Origin: Valencia hispanica
Taxonomy: Eukaryota; Chordata; Actinopteri; Cyprinodontiformes; Valenciidae
DNA length: 64,000 bases
Assembly (NCBI GenBank): GCA_963556495.2
Contig: OY747722.1
Coordinates: 28,100,501 to 28,164,500, forward strand
Direction of reading: 5' to 3'
A program made the translations under genes and the position numbers. Of this stretch, positions 1 to 12,600 are shown piece after piece. How positions within the stretch are numbered: the stretch's first letter is position 1; each line of letters begins with the position of its first letter. The notes beneath the pieces are model-generated. The model ran no database searches. It had not been told where the DNA came from and saw nothing but the letters and a program-made list of their open reading frames with translations.

Positions 1-2359
1 TGTCATTCACTCGTTTTTTCCCAATAGATTTTCTGTGTTCTCTAGTATCAATGAATGCCTAGTTAGTCGTTTTCAGTGGAAAAAATTATCTTGTGCTCCT
101 GTTTCAGGAGGTTGGAGTTTATTGGAGGAGAGGGTGGGGGGAAAACGACAAGGTTACAAGTCTTACTAAATAATATTCATTACATGTAAACATCTGGCCT
201 CTGATTGGCTAACAGCAATGCGACTCTAATGCGGCCTTAATAAGTAATTCAACTTTCTTTGCTGGTATTCTTCCAAAGACAAATACCAATCGTTTCTTCC
301 TCAATAGCTAAAAATGGATTGTGACGTGACGTCGCAAGCACGCATTTTGCATGGGTGCCTATGGGTCGAAGGCGCTCCGATCATCACAAAGTTGTAATTA
401 CGTCTCTTAAGGATGTTAAAACAGGAACGAACTAAACACTGCTGTTGGGGGTTGTGCAAATCGGACTCTTGTTACCCAGATCGGATGTCGGAGAAAGTTA
501 TGAGAAACAAATCATAAAACAATGAGAAAAGAAAATACCATGAAAATGTATAAAATGCAATAATTCTTGACAACAAGGTACAAAAAAAGACATACTACAT
601 ATAGTTTATGTCAAATGAACCTTTTGCCACTTAGATTTACTCACAGTGGTAACTTTGTGGTCCAGCCGCTGTCAAGCGTTGTCACGGTAACGGCTGTAAC
701 GGGTGTTTGGCTAGCGAGCCCTTTATTTTACAGTTAATACCATTTGCCACCATCCACTCCAGGATAAACCTGTATATTCATTCCAATACATCTCTGCATC
801 TTTTTAATAGCCTCTTGAGGTGACACATTTTTACTTTGATTGTGACATTCGAGCCAGGCCGTAGGTTCTGGCAAGGGTTTTGCATTTTTTCAGTTGGTAA
901 ATAAGGTTTGTCTGGCATTAGCACCCAGCAGCACTTGCGTGGCTAAAGTGTGACATCAATTGTAACGTAGGCTATTCTTCTTTCTTGGGTAAAAAAAAAA
1001 AATGCAGGATTGATCTGTTATCTCCACAAATAACACAAGCCCGAAAGTGTTCCGCCATGTTGTGGACTTGCTAATGATTAGCTTCTACTAGCAGAGACAT
1101 GGTCTCCTCTGTTTTGGCCGCAAAATCAGCACAGCCTTACCGTGGTCGATCGCAAGCTTTTTGTTTGGAAATTTGATTTTCATGTCCATGAAGAAGAATA
1201 TCGTGACTCTGTGTAACACAAGCCTGTTTATGATGATTGATTATATCACTATTATGCAATTTAAAAAAAAATAATAATAAAAAACTGCTGTTAGTCTTTT
1301 GCCCCCTTTGCTTAGAGGATGGGGTGTACTGAAAAAAAAACATTAACATCATTCTAGTCAACAAGGTTCAAGAATGCGAAGTGGTTCAACTTAGTCTTCT
1401 AAATTTGAAATGTCTCTTTATAATGTTTTTGTGAGGTACTTACACTTATATCCTCATTCAGTTACTTGAAACTCTATTGGATCTTTTCCTACTTTATAAA
1501 CAATGACAATAAACAGAAAATCTGTGCAAACCAAATGAAATGAGACTGTAATCTGTAGCAGAGGCAGTTTTAAATGGTGGAATCAAAACTAAATTAACTA
1601 AACTTAGTTTTGCTCTTGTTGAGCCACTAGAGGGAACTCTCGGTGAGCTTTTGTTTCATTTTCTGTTGATCTAGACCTTATGAATGAATGGATGCATAAG
1701 TACTTAACCCAGGCATAGTAGAGGCATCTTTATTAAATATTATTCAGTGTTACTTATCTTATAATGTCTACTTCTTTTGAAGTCAATAGTCCGAAAACAA
1801 TCATTGTTCTCTAAAAGGCATTGTGCCCCAGGCTATCATTTGTAGCTAAACAACAGAGCTGTGAGGAAGCACAGAAAGCCTCCATGTGAGTAATCTTTAT
1901 GTTATGTCAAGAACTGGCCGAGAATTCACGCTGTACCATCCCACCCTGCAAATCTAGTTAACCGGGTTTCTCTTAATCCCTTACCCCCATTAAGGAAACT
2001 GGGTTTCTGGTTTATACCACGAAATCAGGTTACAGCAGAAAGCCAACAGGAAGAGGGTTACTCACGTGAAAGAGAACTCACCTGATGGAAGTAGTGACAG
2101 TGTCATCATGCCATGACCCTGTTGTCACCACAGCACGGTGGAAGTTTATTCTGTTGTATCCCATTTTAATTGTTCAACCTCATTATCACAACTACTGGAT
2201 TCACTGTAAATAACAGATTCACCCAGTGTTTTTACCTGCTGAACTATGGATACCTGTACAATGTACATGTAGCCTATATAATACTAACACTGTACATTAT
2301 ATAGAAGCTATACTTGAACTTTAAGTTTATCTGTTGGTGGAGAAAACTGAAGATGGAAA
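1..2359. other. Intergenic stretch, no gene seen
   Basis: No open frame here resembles a known protein and no exon with good splice borders stands out. The first 720 bases include an inverted CCAAT motif near 195-205 and a CRE-like TGACGTCG near 330. These could belong to a promoter of a gene lying to the left, but no transcript is visible. A CACGTG E-box lies at 2063-2068. The rest is AT-rich unique-looking DNA. Confidence 0.5.
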
Positions 2360-3502
2360 TGACCTTTAGATAGCATTCCTTGAAGGTGTTCTTATGGTAT
2401 TTTTGTGAAAGATGTAAGAGTTGACATTAGACCTCGTAGAACCTTTAGAGAACACTCCCTGGATGCTCCCAAAAGTCACAGTGAATGTTAGAGATAATCT
2501 CCAAGGAGCATTCAAATAAATTTTTCTGAAGGTTCTTTGAATGCCAAATTGTGAAAAGTAGGAAAGCTGACAACAGACCTTATAGAACATTTACAGAGTT
2601 GTCCCTTAATGTTCCCAGGTTTCAATATTACAATTGTTCCCTTCGGGAAACTTCAGGCAAAGTGACTCCGAACATTCCCAAAGAGTCACACTGAATGTTT
2701 AAAGCTGGACTACAAGAAACCTTCAGAGAACATTCCCTGAAGGGTCCCAAAGGATCACATTGTGAATGTAGTTGGGGAACCTTTAGGAAAAGTGCTTTGA
2801 AGGTCATATAAAAAGTAGGACCTTTGAGATTGGTCCTTACAGAACCTTAAGACACTATAAGGGAGCCTTCCATGAAGATTCTCAAAGTATCACATTGTGA
2901 ATGTCGCCAATAACCTTCAGTGAACCGACTGTCTAAGGGTCACACTCTGAATCTTAAAGCTGATCTTCAGTGAACCTTTAGGGAATGTTCCCAAGGGGTC
3001 CATTGGTAAATGTGGAACATCATCTATAAGGAGCTTTAGGTCATCTCCTCTGAAAGTTATGTATGATGTGAAAGTTGGCATTACCCATCACTGAACCTTT
3101 AGAGAGTGTTCCTTAAAGGTTCCCAAACAGCCACAGCAGTCAATATTGCAACAACCCTTCAATGAACCTTTAGGGAATATTCTTTGAAGGTTCACAAAGG
3201 GTCCAACTGTAAATATTGAAGCTAACCTTTAGTAAAGTTTAATGGAATGTTTCCCAGATGTTCCTGCTTCTGTTCCCGCTTAGCATTTTGCAACCAACCT
3301 TCAGGAAACCCTTAGAGGATTTCCCCAGAGGGTTCCCAAAAGATCACATTACAAACATTAAAGCTAATCTTATTGGAAGCTTTAGGGAATGTTCATAGAA
3401 GGTTTCTAAAGAGTTAGACTGTGAACATTGAAGGTAATCCTCAGGGAACCTTTAGGGAACATCACACTATCAATGTTGCAACTAACTTTCTGGAAACCTT
3501 TA
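2360..3502. repeat. Degenerate ~70-bp minisatellite, left block
   Basis: The same phrase recurs roughly every 60-75 bases: a GGAACCTTTAGGGAA-like segment, then ATTCCCTGAAGGTTCCCAAA, then a GGTCACATTGTGAATGTTG-like segment. Good examples start near 2436, 2716, 2776, 2965, 3090 and 3160. Copies differ by many substitutions and small indels, so the array is old. Its orientation is constant. It continues at 4075 after an inserted LINE fragment. Confidence 0.8.
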
Positions 3503-4074
3503 TTCAAATTCAAAATTCAAAATTACTTTATTAATCCCAAAGGGAAATTAAATGTTGTTGTAACTCATTATGCAAGTTCCTTCAAAGATGTGTTGTAGAT
3601 GCTGATGGCTGTGGGTAGGGATGATCTCTTGTAGCGCTCTGCAGATCTGAAGAAGCCTCTGACTGAAGACGCTCTGTAGTTGTATGACAGTCTGATGTAC
3701 AGGATGCTCTGGATCTATGGCGTCTTCTTTTCAACTCATCAGGGTTTTGTGGCTGTATGTAGTTGAGGTATTATTTGAGCTTTTGTGATGTTAATCAGCT
3801 GCTGCCAGTTGTAAACCACCTTGTTGCCATGGTTATCCATCATAACAAATGTCCAAAAATAAAAAGTATCAGCAAAGATCCTTCCAGCTGCACAGCATTC
3901 AAAACCAGAGAGAACAGTTGTCCACAAAAACAATGTTTCTACCAGAAATGGAAGAATTAAAGTTTAAAAAAAGAAAAAAATATGAATATATATAAATAAA
4001 AATAAAATATAAAAAAATATGAACCAAAGTAACAGAGCTACTCCAACATGCTGCCACCTTGAGCGGCGCAATTC
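3503..4074 (-). mobile_element. Rex1-like LINE fragment inserted in the minisatellite
   Basis: The left border is a run of TTCAAAATT repeats, which looks like the 3' tail of a non-LTR retrotransposon read on the minus strand. Reverse-translated, 3562-3720 gives the end of a LINE reverse transcriptase, with a KRSSLPTAISIYN motif close to the stop. The right part (3740-4070) ends near a GAGCGGCGC segment. The minisatellite resumes immediately afterwards, so this is an insertion. The CR1/Rex1 assignment rests on the RSF(V/L)PxAIR-type C-terminus; exact family is inferred. Confidence 0.65.
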
Positions 4075-4560
4075 CGGAATGAATGTTCCCTGAGGATTCC
4101 CAGAAAGCCATATGGCAAGTGATGAAGCCAATCTTCATGGAACATTTTGGGAATGTTCCTTGTAGATATTGAAGGTAGTTGTCACAGAACATTTTAGGGA
4201 ACATTACTTAAAATCAGACGATCAATATTGCAACTGACCTACCTACTTCAACCTTCCCAGAAAGTTACACTATTATTTTTAAAACTTTTGAACCTTCCCT
4301 GTAGGCTCTCAGAGGGAAACATAAATGTTGCAACTAACATTCAGGGAACTTTAGGGGGAAGATTTCTGGAAGGTGCCTCAAAGGTCACATTGTAATTGTT
4401 CAATCTGACCTTCAGGGTACCTTACCTGAAGGGTTCAAAAATGTTTCAAACACATTAAACTCCAGAGAACATTCCATGAAGGGTACATAAGGAACTTTTA
4501 GGAAACATTTCCTGACCATTCCCATCAGGTTAGGGTATCCTGGGCACCATCAAATTTTAA
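4075..4560. repeat. Degenerate minisatellite, right block
   Basis: This continues the array of 2360-3502 with the same phrases (for example TGAATGTTCCCTGAGGATTC at the left edge and further GGAACATTTTGGGAATGTTCC-like units). The last clear unit is near 4490-4530. Confidence 0.7.
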
Positions 4561-4774
4561 ACGTAAAAAACAATGTAGGGCCTGGGAGTTACCTTTGTGT
4601 TCCAATCATTGGCTGCTGTTTTTCTCAGATTTAAATGTTGTCTGGCTAATTTTTCATAATTATTTCACAGGTTATTAAATGACAACACTTAATTATTATA
4701 TGGCAACCTATAAGAAATACTAGTATTAACTCCCAGCATCACTACCGAATATGTTTGTAATATCTCTATTTTGG

Positions 4775-4880
4775 TGTTACCTGATCCTTCTGATGTTCTG
4801 ATGGGCAGCTGAAGAGCGTGGAAACTCTTCACTTTCACCACAGACGCTTTATAAACGGGTTAATGAGCCGCGTGATCCTC
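4775..4880 (-). promoter_or_regulatory. Possible minus-strand TATA box and first exon
   Basis: On the minus strand a TTTATAAAG motif (about 4848-4856) is followed by ~65 bases that end in a consensus donor, CAG|GTAACA, at 4781/4780. A second AT-rich TATA-like run lies just upstream at 4880-4893. This is the arrangement of a short non-coding first exon reading leftwards. No downstream exon was recognised, so the call is weak. Confidence 0.2.
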
Positions 4881-5662
4881 GGGTTATATAATATATAGGT
4901 CAGCACGTTTCTCGCTGGCACGTGCAGCCTTCTTTCTTATGTAAAGTCTCGTGCAAAGGTCTCGAATAACACTATGTAGGTGAGCGTCAAAGATCGTCAA
5001 TGTTAGTGGAGATCTATCACTCCTTGTGTATATATCCATTTTCACTAAAATACACAATGATAACCTACTTCTGTTTTTTTCTCCCGGTGATTGTTTGCAT
5101 CAATATAGAGTTTTGCAAACTAAAGTTTTTGTCTTTCATATTTTAACATTCGGCATTTAAAATCATTCCGTTTATTTTAGAATTTGTTCAGATTAAATCA
5201 TCTAAATGGTCTGGCAAAATGCCCTTAACTTTTTCAGGCTTAGTAACACCAGTAAACTAACAAATTAAATACATTTAAAAAATATTAATATTCAATGGTG
5301 TCCTGATTTTCTTGCAGAACTTTCTATTAATCAAGACAATTTGTAAATGTTCCTTGTAGCTCAACAGGTCTGTTTAATGTCTTCAAATGGCTAGAGAGTT
5401 TAAATCACACCATGCTCTACCATTTTACCTTTGTTTATTTTGTTTTGTTTTTGTACTGTGCGTGTTCAGCCTACGAAAGTGGTAGACTTTTAGCATTCTG
5501 AACAATGACGGCCTCTTACCAGCTTCAGCAGGAATTTCACAAGTCCCCCAGATGAAGATCTCAGCTTCAGACATCTGTCAATTGTTCCCAAGTGTGATCC
5601 AAACTTGTAATTGTAAAAAGAATTATTTCCGTAATTATTGGCATTTAGTAGCCTACAAAAAA
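4881..5662. other. Intergenic stretch, no gene seen
   Basis: AT-rich sequence without recognisable coding or repeat content. A CACGTG E-box sits at 4919-4924. Confidence 0.4.
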
Positions 5663-5779
<117 letters not shown>

Positions 5780-6599
5780 GATAAAATTGGATTTGGAAAA
5801 AGAAACAGAGTGAGACCTCTCTGTTCTCTGAGGGGAAGAAAGCGAGAAAACTTGCAGCAGTGTCAGATGGGTGACGCGTTCAGGGATCTTATTGAGGTCA
5901 CCAAACGTGTACGGCGCTGGGAGGTAAAGAGGAAATCTTCCCTCTACGCTGTCGGAAGTGACCTGGCTCTCGACATGAATCAAAAATGAATTGACCGGCG
6001 CTGACGTGCGCTCATTGCACGCTTCTGTCAGACCATTTTACCCCCCTCTCTGCAAAGGAATGACTACATGTGCAAATCAGTTCTATATTTTGTTCAGCTT
6101 AACCGTTAAAAAAATATAATAATACAATAACTGCACGCAGAAAGGTGTGAACTCTGGGATTAAAGGGTATGGATTACTGGCTGTAATTAATGAGTTACGT
6201 TTGACAACATGTATCCTCAGAATTCAGCAGCTTTCTCGACTGTGAGCATGAATGAACCAGAGGCAATGAAGGAAAAGAACCAGAGTGAACTCTCTCCTCC
6301 TTTCCCCGTCCTCTATAGAAAATGGGTGTTCCTCTCTCACACGACGCTCACGTTTCTGCCTCCCACCCCACCTCATTCACAGCCTTCTTTAAAAAAGGAA
6401 AAAAAAAGGAACAACGCGAGGAGGAGGGTGGTGGTGGTGGGGTTAAAAATGAAGTCAATTATACAACACCACGGCTATCTAAAGCTCCCTCCTTCCCACC
6501 GCCCCTTCTATGCATTACACCACAACAGCTGGTGGCTCAACATGCACGGCGGCTCTGCGTAGCCATCACCGGGAGCACCGCCGGTTCCAGTCCGCAGGC

Positions 6600-6642
6600 A
6601 TGTCAACCGGGGGCTCCGACGGCACGGCGGACAAACCGGCAG
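6600..6642 (+). CDS. bmal2: bmal2 coding exon 1 (residues 1-14)
   Basis: It starts [14 protein letters not shown] and ends in phase 1 at a strong donor, G|GTAAGC. A purine at -3 favours this ATG. There is no direct homology anchor: it is chosen because it is the CpG-rich ATG exon whose phase fits exon 2. Vertebrate bmal genes have variable N-termini and alternative first exons, so others may exist. Confidence 0.6.
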
Positions 6643-9600
6643 GTAAGCCCTTATTGCACTCTGGTTAATATTATCACTAGGCTACTTTACTTTACTACTA
6701 ATTCTAAGCACGTTTACATGGAGATAAAAAGCCTTAAAAAGCCTATTTCGAAACTGTTATAGTTTATATATAACGTATAGAGTGATTCAGCTTCTTGTCG
6801 GGGGGGTTTCGTGACACCCAGTCCAGCTTTTCTAACTGCACTGCAGAGTGCAGTTAAGTTGTATAGTCGCGCGCTCACACATCGTAGTTTGTTTCATTCA
6901 GGTCCGCGCGACGGCACGCACGAAGCAGCTTTGTTGCGTTTTCACCACGCAGCGCCGCTATGACAACATTCCTCCTAAGTTTAAATAATAATAATAACAA
7001 ATTATTATTAGCTTTCTAGCTTTACCCTCGAAGCTCCGCCGTGTTTCTCCGGCTTGCAGGAGCGTTTGTGTATGCTTGCCACCACCGTCGCTAAGAACTG
7101 CCCCCCCCCCCAACGAGAGCTTAACTACCCTGCGTCACGTGTCTTCACGAGATGCTGGTTCTCGTTCGGGCTTCCTTCCGAAAGTGGGTCAGTAGATCAG
7201 TAGAGCAGCGCTGCCTTCACTGTGCAGCAGGGGGAGGCAGCTGGTTTTCTGCGGTGGCAAGGGAGTAGCTGAAAGCTCTGGAAGCATCCAGGAATATTAA
7301 GCACGAGAAGAGGCCACAATACTTAGCGGACGTTGGAATGTCGAAAATGGGTTTTTGGTTCTAATACATTAGCATGGTTCTGCAGTCACTCTGGAAAAAT
7401 GGGACTGTATTCCAGAGGTGCTCCAGGCACCAAGAATACATAAAATAATGAACTCAAAACTGGACTAGAAAATAAGTCTTGCAGTTCTAAGAATAGCTTA
7501 AATGTTTACTGATGTTACACAGCCTGCAAATGGCAACAGATTACTGACTGTGAAAATACGCTTATAGAAAAGATCCAGCTTTAACCGAGAAACACAATGC
7601 AGTGTACAGGAAATATAGTTTGAACCAATACAGGAGGAGTGATGTTAGACCAGGCAAGCTGCTGGTGAAGTCTCCATGACATGGTTTATTTATCCTGTTT
7701 TAATCATTCCTTTTATACTACCCAATACATATTTGATCATTTTGCTGTCATGAAACATGTTTTTCACGATATGACATATCTGATTTCATGCGCCATTATT
7801 TTACATAATGGGACTATTTAGGAACTTTTTATTTTGCCACAATAGGTGGTTGGAAAATATGAAAATCCACCTATAGTATAATGGGAAATTAAGGAGAGTG
7901 CGAGAAGCTTGTTTTTTCTTCAATAAAATAGGCGTAAAAGGCAGATAAATGTCAGTCCACAAGCCACTCGTTTCATGTCCAATCCTTGTACCTTAAAATG
8001 ATCATAGGTTTGTCAAGCGATTTATTATTCAGGAGTAATAATAAGTAAAGCAGACTCAAATGCTGGTTTATTGACCTGTAAATGGAAAATAATTAGATGC
8101 AGGGTATCTAATAGCAAAGACAGTATTAGTTTACTGGTTATCTCTAATTACTATTACTACTTAATAAGCTAACACAAGACTAAGTAAGTCAGCAGGTCAT
8201 AAATGAAGGAAAACATTCAACTTTTACCCTATGCACATGGTAGAACTCTGCTCATTATTTACTACTCAAGCATTTTCTGTGTTCAGTGCCTCGCACAAGT
8301 CTTAAACCACTTGAACCTTTTCACATCTCACAACCATTTAAATAGGGACGTGTATTGGCAAGAATCCGTTATTACGATATGTATCACAGTACGGGGGGTG
8401 GTATACGATATATTGCGATACTATAAGTAAGACTATATATATTGTGATTTTTAAAACTTAATTTAACTGTAGAAAAACGGTCACAGCGTTCTAAACACTC
8501 CAACCTGTTTCATACTTTAACAAATCCAGTTTTATTACTAGATCTAGTTGATCCACTGGAACGAAGAAGGTGAAAACAGCCACAAACTAGCGGTCACACT
8601 TTGACTAATTTAGCTCCATAAATGACTGCCATCATTAATGGTTCCATTCAAATTCTAAAAAATAAAATTGATACACTGCTTTTGAATATCATGACATAAA
8701 ATATGATATATCAGCGTATCGATATTTTCTTACATCCTTACATTTAAATGGGTTTTTTGGGGATTTTATGTGATAGACAGAGTTGTGCAAAATTGGGAAG
8801 TAGAGAAAAATGATACACGGTTATTAAAATAATCTGCTGACTAAAAACCTGAAATAGTGTGGTGTGTATTGTTTGCAGCAACCACGTGGAGGAAGGTGCA
8901 CCAACATTTTTGGCCCACATGCAGAATGCTGTCTGGGGAGAGCGCGTAAGCCCAGACACACGTTCATTCCTCACAGTGAAGCATGGTGGGGGCAGCATAA
9001 TGCTGTGGGCATGCTTATCTTCAGCAGCACAGCTGGTTAGAGTTGTTAGGTAATGGGAGGAACGTTACAAATTTCAGTCTCTAGATGTGCGGAACTGCTG
9101 CCGACGTATTTGCTTGCAGCTGAAAGGTGGTTGTGTAAAGGATGGATGAATACAAAAGCACGACCCACTTTTAAGATTTTTTATGTGTGCCGTGAAAGAA
9201 GTTCACCCTGAATACCTTTCCACTAAAGCATCCATGGGGGAAAAAAATGGGTCACATGTTGTTTCAAATTGTGCTTGATGTAAAGTATTGGAACCAATGA
9301 TAATTCTACGTCAAGGTAACTTCGTTCCCGATTTTTCACTGTGATGACTTTAACAAACTGTTCTTTGGCTGTAGATCGTTGTTGTTTTTAGACCTGAAGC
9401 ACTTTATTTTGTGCTCTACTTGCCAACTTTATTAGATTCTATAAGCAAGCTCTGCAAACGCCAGGTACAACGTGTGAACGGAAAATGAGTAAACAAGCGT
9501 TCAAATCACCAAGGAAAGCCTGAACATTTCTTTAGATTACAAAGAAATCTCATAGCTTGAAGGAAAAGTTCTATTGTACGAAGTTGCTGTTACATGGTTA

Positions 9601-12600
9601 TAACCTGACTGTGTGCTAGGAGCTGTAGACATTATTATCCTCAATTCATCCGGAGCATCTTTATGAGATTTTCTGGTTATTGTTATGGGCTAAACTGGGT
9701 GGAGGAGAGAGCTGGTGTTTCCACTTGTGCATCAGGGATGACGCCCTAAACGACACCGGAAATTAAAAAATAGACATGTCAGTGAAATTCAGTGAAAGTT
9801 AACCCACTCTTGATTTAACTCTTCCTGTGTGTTATCCAGTGTCATTTGTGCTCTTAAACAAATGTATTTTATATTTCATCCATTTTCATTCAGACGACTG
9901 CTCTGAAAAAATGTATTTTAACTTAAAAACGCTGCAATTTTTATAAATCACCTAACATAGCTGGAAGAAAATGCAGTCAATAATTCAACCGAATCACTTG
10001 TTTCTCTCTCTCCTTCTGGAGCATGTAGGTCAGTCGTGGTCAGCCGTCACACTGAAAAGTGTTCCTCACGTGCCGCTTTGACTTTTTACGAACAGATATC
10101 ACAATTCAAAGTATGCACCCGTGAGTTGTAAGTAGGTCAATGTTCCAGCGGTTATATAAGGATTAGGTAAGACGCGGCCAAAACCCAATTTACTCACACG
10201 TGCCATCTAAAAAAAAAAAAATCCAGCTCGAGGTTTGGCGCCGTTCGATGGCGGCATTCAGCCAGTGCTTCTCAGTTCGCCTGGGAACAGATGACTCCAG
10301 AGCGAGACTGAGGCAAAGCACTTTAGTTTGAGTGAGTGTGTGAGAAAGGAATGTGGTTGGCAACCAAAGGATAAGAGAGGGGGAACAATTGTTTTGAAGT
10401 TAGGTATTGAAACACAGGAGGGTTTTTCTCAGAAGACATGAACTAAACCGGCAAAAGTATTGGGTCACCCCTTTAGATCCTTGAATTCAAGTGTTCCTAT
10501 CACTTCCTCGGGCATATATGTATTAAATCCAGCCCTTATGGGTGAACTGCTTCTACACAAGTTTGTGAAAGAATGGGACGCTGTCAGGATTGGATGCCAC
10601 CTGTGCAGTAAGCCCAGTTGTGAAATTTCCTTGCTCCAAAAAAATCCCACAGTGGTGATACTATAAAGCTGGAGCAACTGGGAACGACAGCAACTCCGCC
10701 ATGAAAAGGTAGGCAACGTGAACTCACAGAGGTGCACAGGGACCAGAGGTTGTTCTCTTTCTGCAGAGTCAGACCTCCAAACTTCATGGGGCCTTCAGCT
10801 TAGCTCAAGAACAGTGCTTGGAGAGCTTGGTGGAATGGGTTTCCATGGGCAACAGTTGAATCCAAGCCTTACATCACCAAGTACAGTTCAAGGTATTGGA
10901 TTTAGTTGTGCACAGCACAACATCATTGGATTCTAGAGCAGTTCTCTGGAGCAGTTCATCATGTTTCTCTGTTCACAATGCATTGGACAAGTTTGGGCCC
11001 AGGAGAACGGCACTTGCCTCATAACATTGTCAAATGTAAGGTTTGGTTTAGAGGGGATTACGGTGTGGGGGGCTGTTTTTCAGTAGTAGGACCTTAGCTC
11101 CCCTAAAAGAAACTCTTAATGTCCCAGCATAGTAAGACATCTTTGGAGAATTTCACGTTCCCAGCCTTGTGGGAACAGATTGTGGATAATTCCATCCGAT
11201 CCTGAAACCATGTCACAGCCTTTGCACTTTGTGGTCTCCAGTCTGCAGTGTTCACCCATGGTCTGCCTTATCACGTATTAGATCGAGCCACAGAGGAGGA
11301 GGAGGGGCCAAGCCAGGCAGGATCCACGATGCCATCTGTCGAGCTGCCAAGGAAACGGAAAGGGGAAGTGGAGGAGAGGTCAAACACCCACGTACAGTAA
11401 GAGCGAGTGATGTTGGCGCCGTATCACTCCTATATAGTTTCATAAACGTGATGCTGTGCAATCGACACATAGTCCCTGAGGAGTATTACATGACTCACAT
11501 TGTTTCTGATCTCACAGGCAAAGTCTGAACTTCAACTTGGAGAATGACTTCAGCAGGTGCACAGAACCTTCAGACTTTACATGTTGATTATGGAAAAGAC
11601 TGACATCAATTTTGAGTTTGGTCATTTTCTTTGCAGATCTGAGGGGGAGGATCAGCAAGTCAAAATGAAATGTTTCAGGTGAACCTTTATGCATATCTCA
11701 GTCGTCTGAGTATTTAAAGACATTTTGACATCAATGAGTTGGTTGGTTCTTCACAGAATTTATCACTTTATTTTACTATCATCATGATGTAAATATAAGA
11801 GATGGAAATATATACCTACAGAGAGCCTCACCGGCAGATTGAAAAGCGGCGGAGGGACAAAATGAACAACCTCATTGATGAGCTTTCCGCCATGATTCCC
11901 GCCTGTCAGCCCATGGCACGAAAACTCGACAAGCTCACCGTGCTACGGAAAGCCGTACAACACCTGAAAGCCCTCAAAGGTAACTCGTAACCATGTGCAC
12001 TGCTGTTGAAAATGCAGGTAAAGATGGTCTAAAAGTGGATGTTATGTGTTTTCAGCTGGGGGAAGCGGTGCCTTTGCAGAAGCCAACCACAAGCCTTCCA
12101 TCCTGCCTCATGATGACCTTCGGCACCTTCTGCTCAGGGTAAAATTGTAATGGCTAAAATCACAACTTGCTTGATTAGATTTTTTTTTAAATTCTTGGTA
12201 AAATGAAAATACATGCCTGGACAGTTTACAATGACAACATATGAAGCCCCCTGCTTCTACTAGCTCCTAAAATTAGGACGCTAGAAAATTTGGAATAAGA
12301 TGCCTACTGAATGACTCAGCTGGACATATGCACTTGGGTCTTTTCTGTCCAAACTACATTGCTCCATTAGAGCTATCCATTTTTAAGCTGAAACCTTAAA
12401 GCCCAAATTTGTGCTTTTCCTTTCAGAGGTAAGACCTTCTTCTGGCAAGTTTAATAAAACATTCAGTTAAACTATGTTTAGCTTTAACATGGTAACTAGG
12501 ACCTGTATGGATCTTTACATAATTCCGAATGGACCCATAATCCTAATGATCTGAATGCCTCTCTGAGATCAGTGTTGATGCCTTTCTGCCTTGACATTGA

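Larger units (their letters stand above)
6000..7200 (+). promoter_or_regulatory. CpG-rich 5' region of bmal2
   Basis: CpG dinucleotides are clearly denser here (especially 6540-6660 and 6870-7160) than in the surrounding AT-rich DNA, as expected of a vertebrate promoter and first exon. The proposed start codon is at 6600. No TATA box lies at a useful distance upstream, which fits a CpG-type promoter. Where transcription starts cannot be read from the sequence. Two overlapping open frames in 6209-6762 are judged to be chance. Confidence 0.55.

Noticed and set aside
6209..6762. Two overlapping open frames in the CpG-rich region
   Set aside because: Composition-driven; no family likeness, and the bmal2 start is in a third frame with a fitting donor.
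11321..11378. Shorter version of bmal2 exon 2 (acceptor after GGCAG, donor GAGAG|GTCAAA)
   Set aside because: Phase also fits, but there is no pyrimidine tract before the acceptor and the donor is weak; the longer 11282-11396 exon has better sites at both ends.
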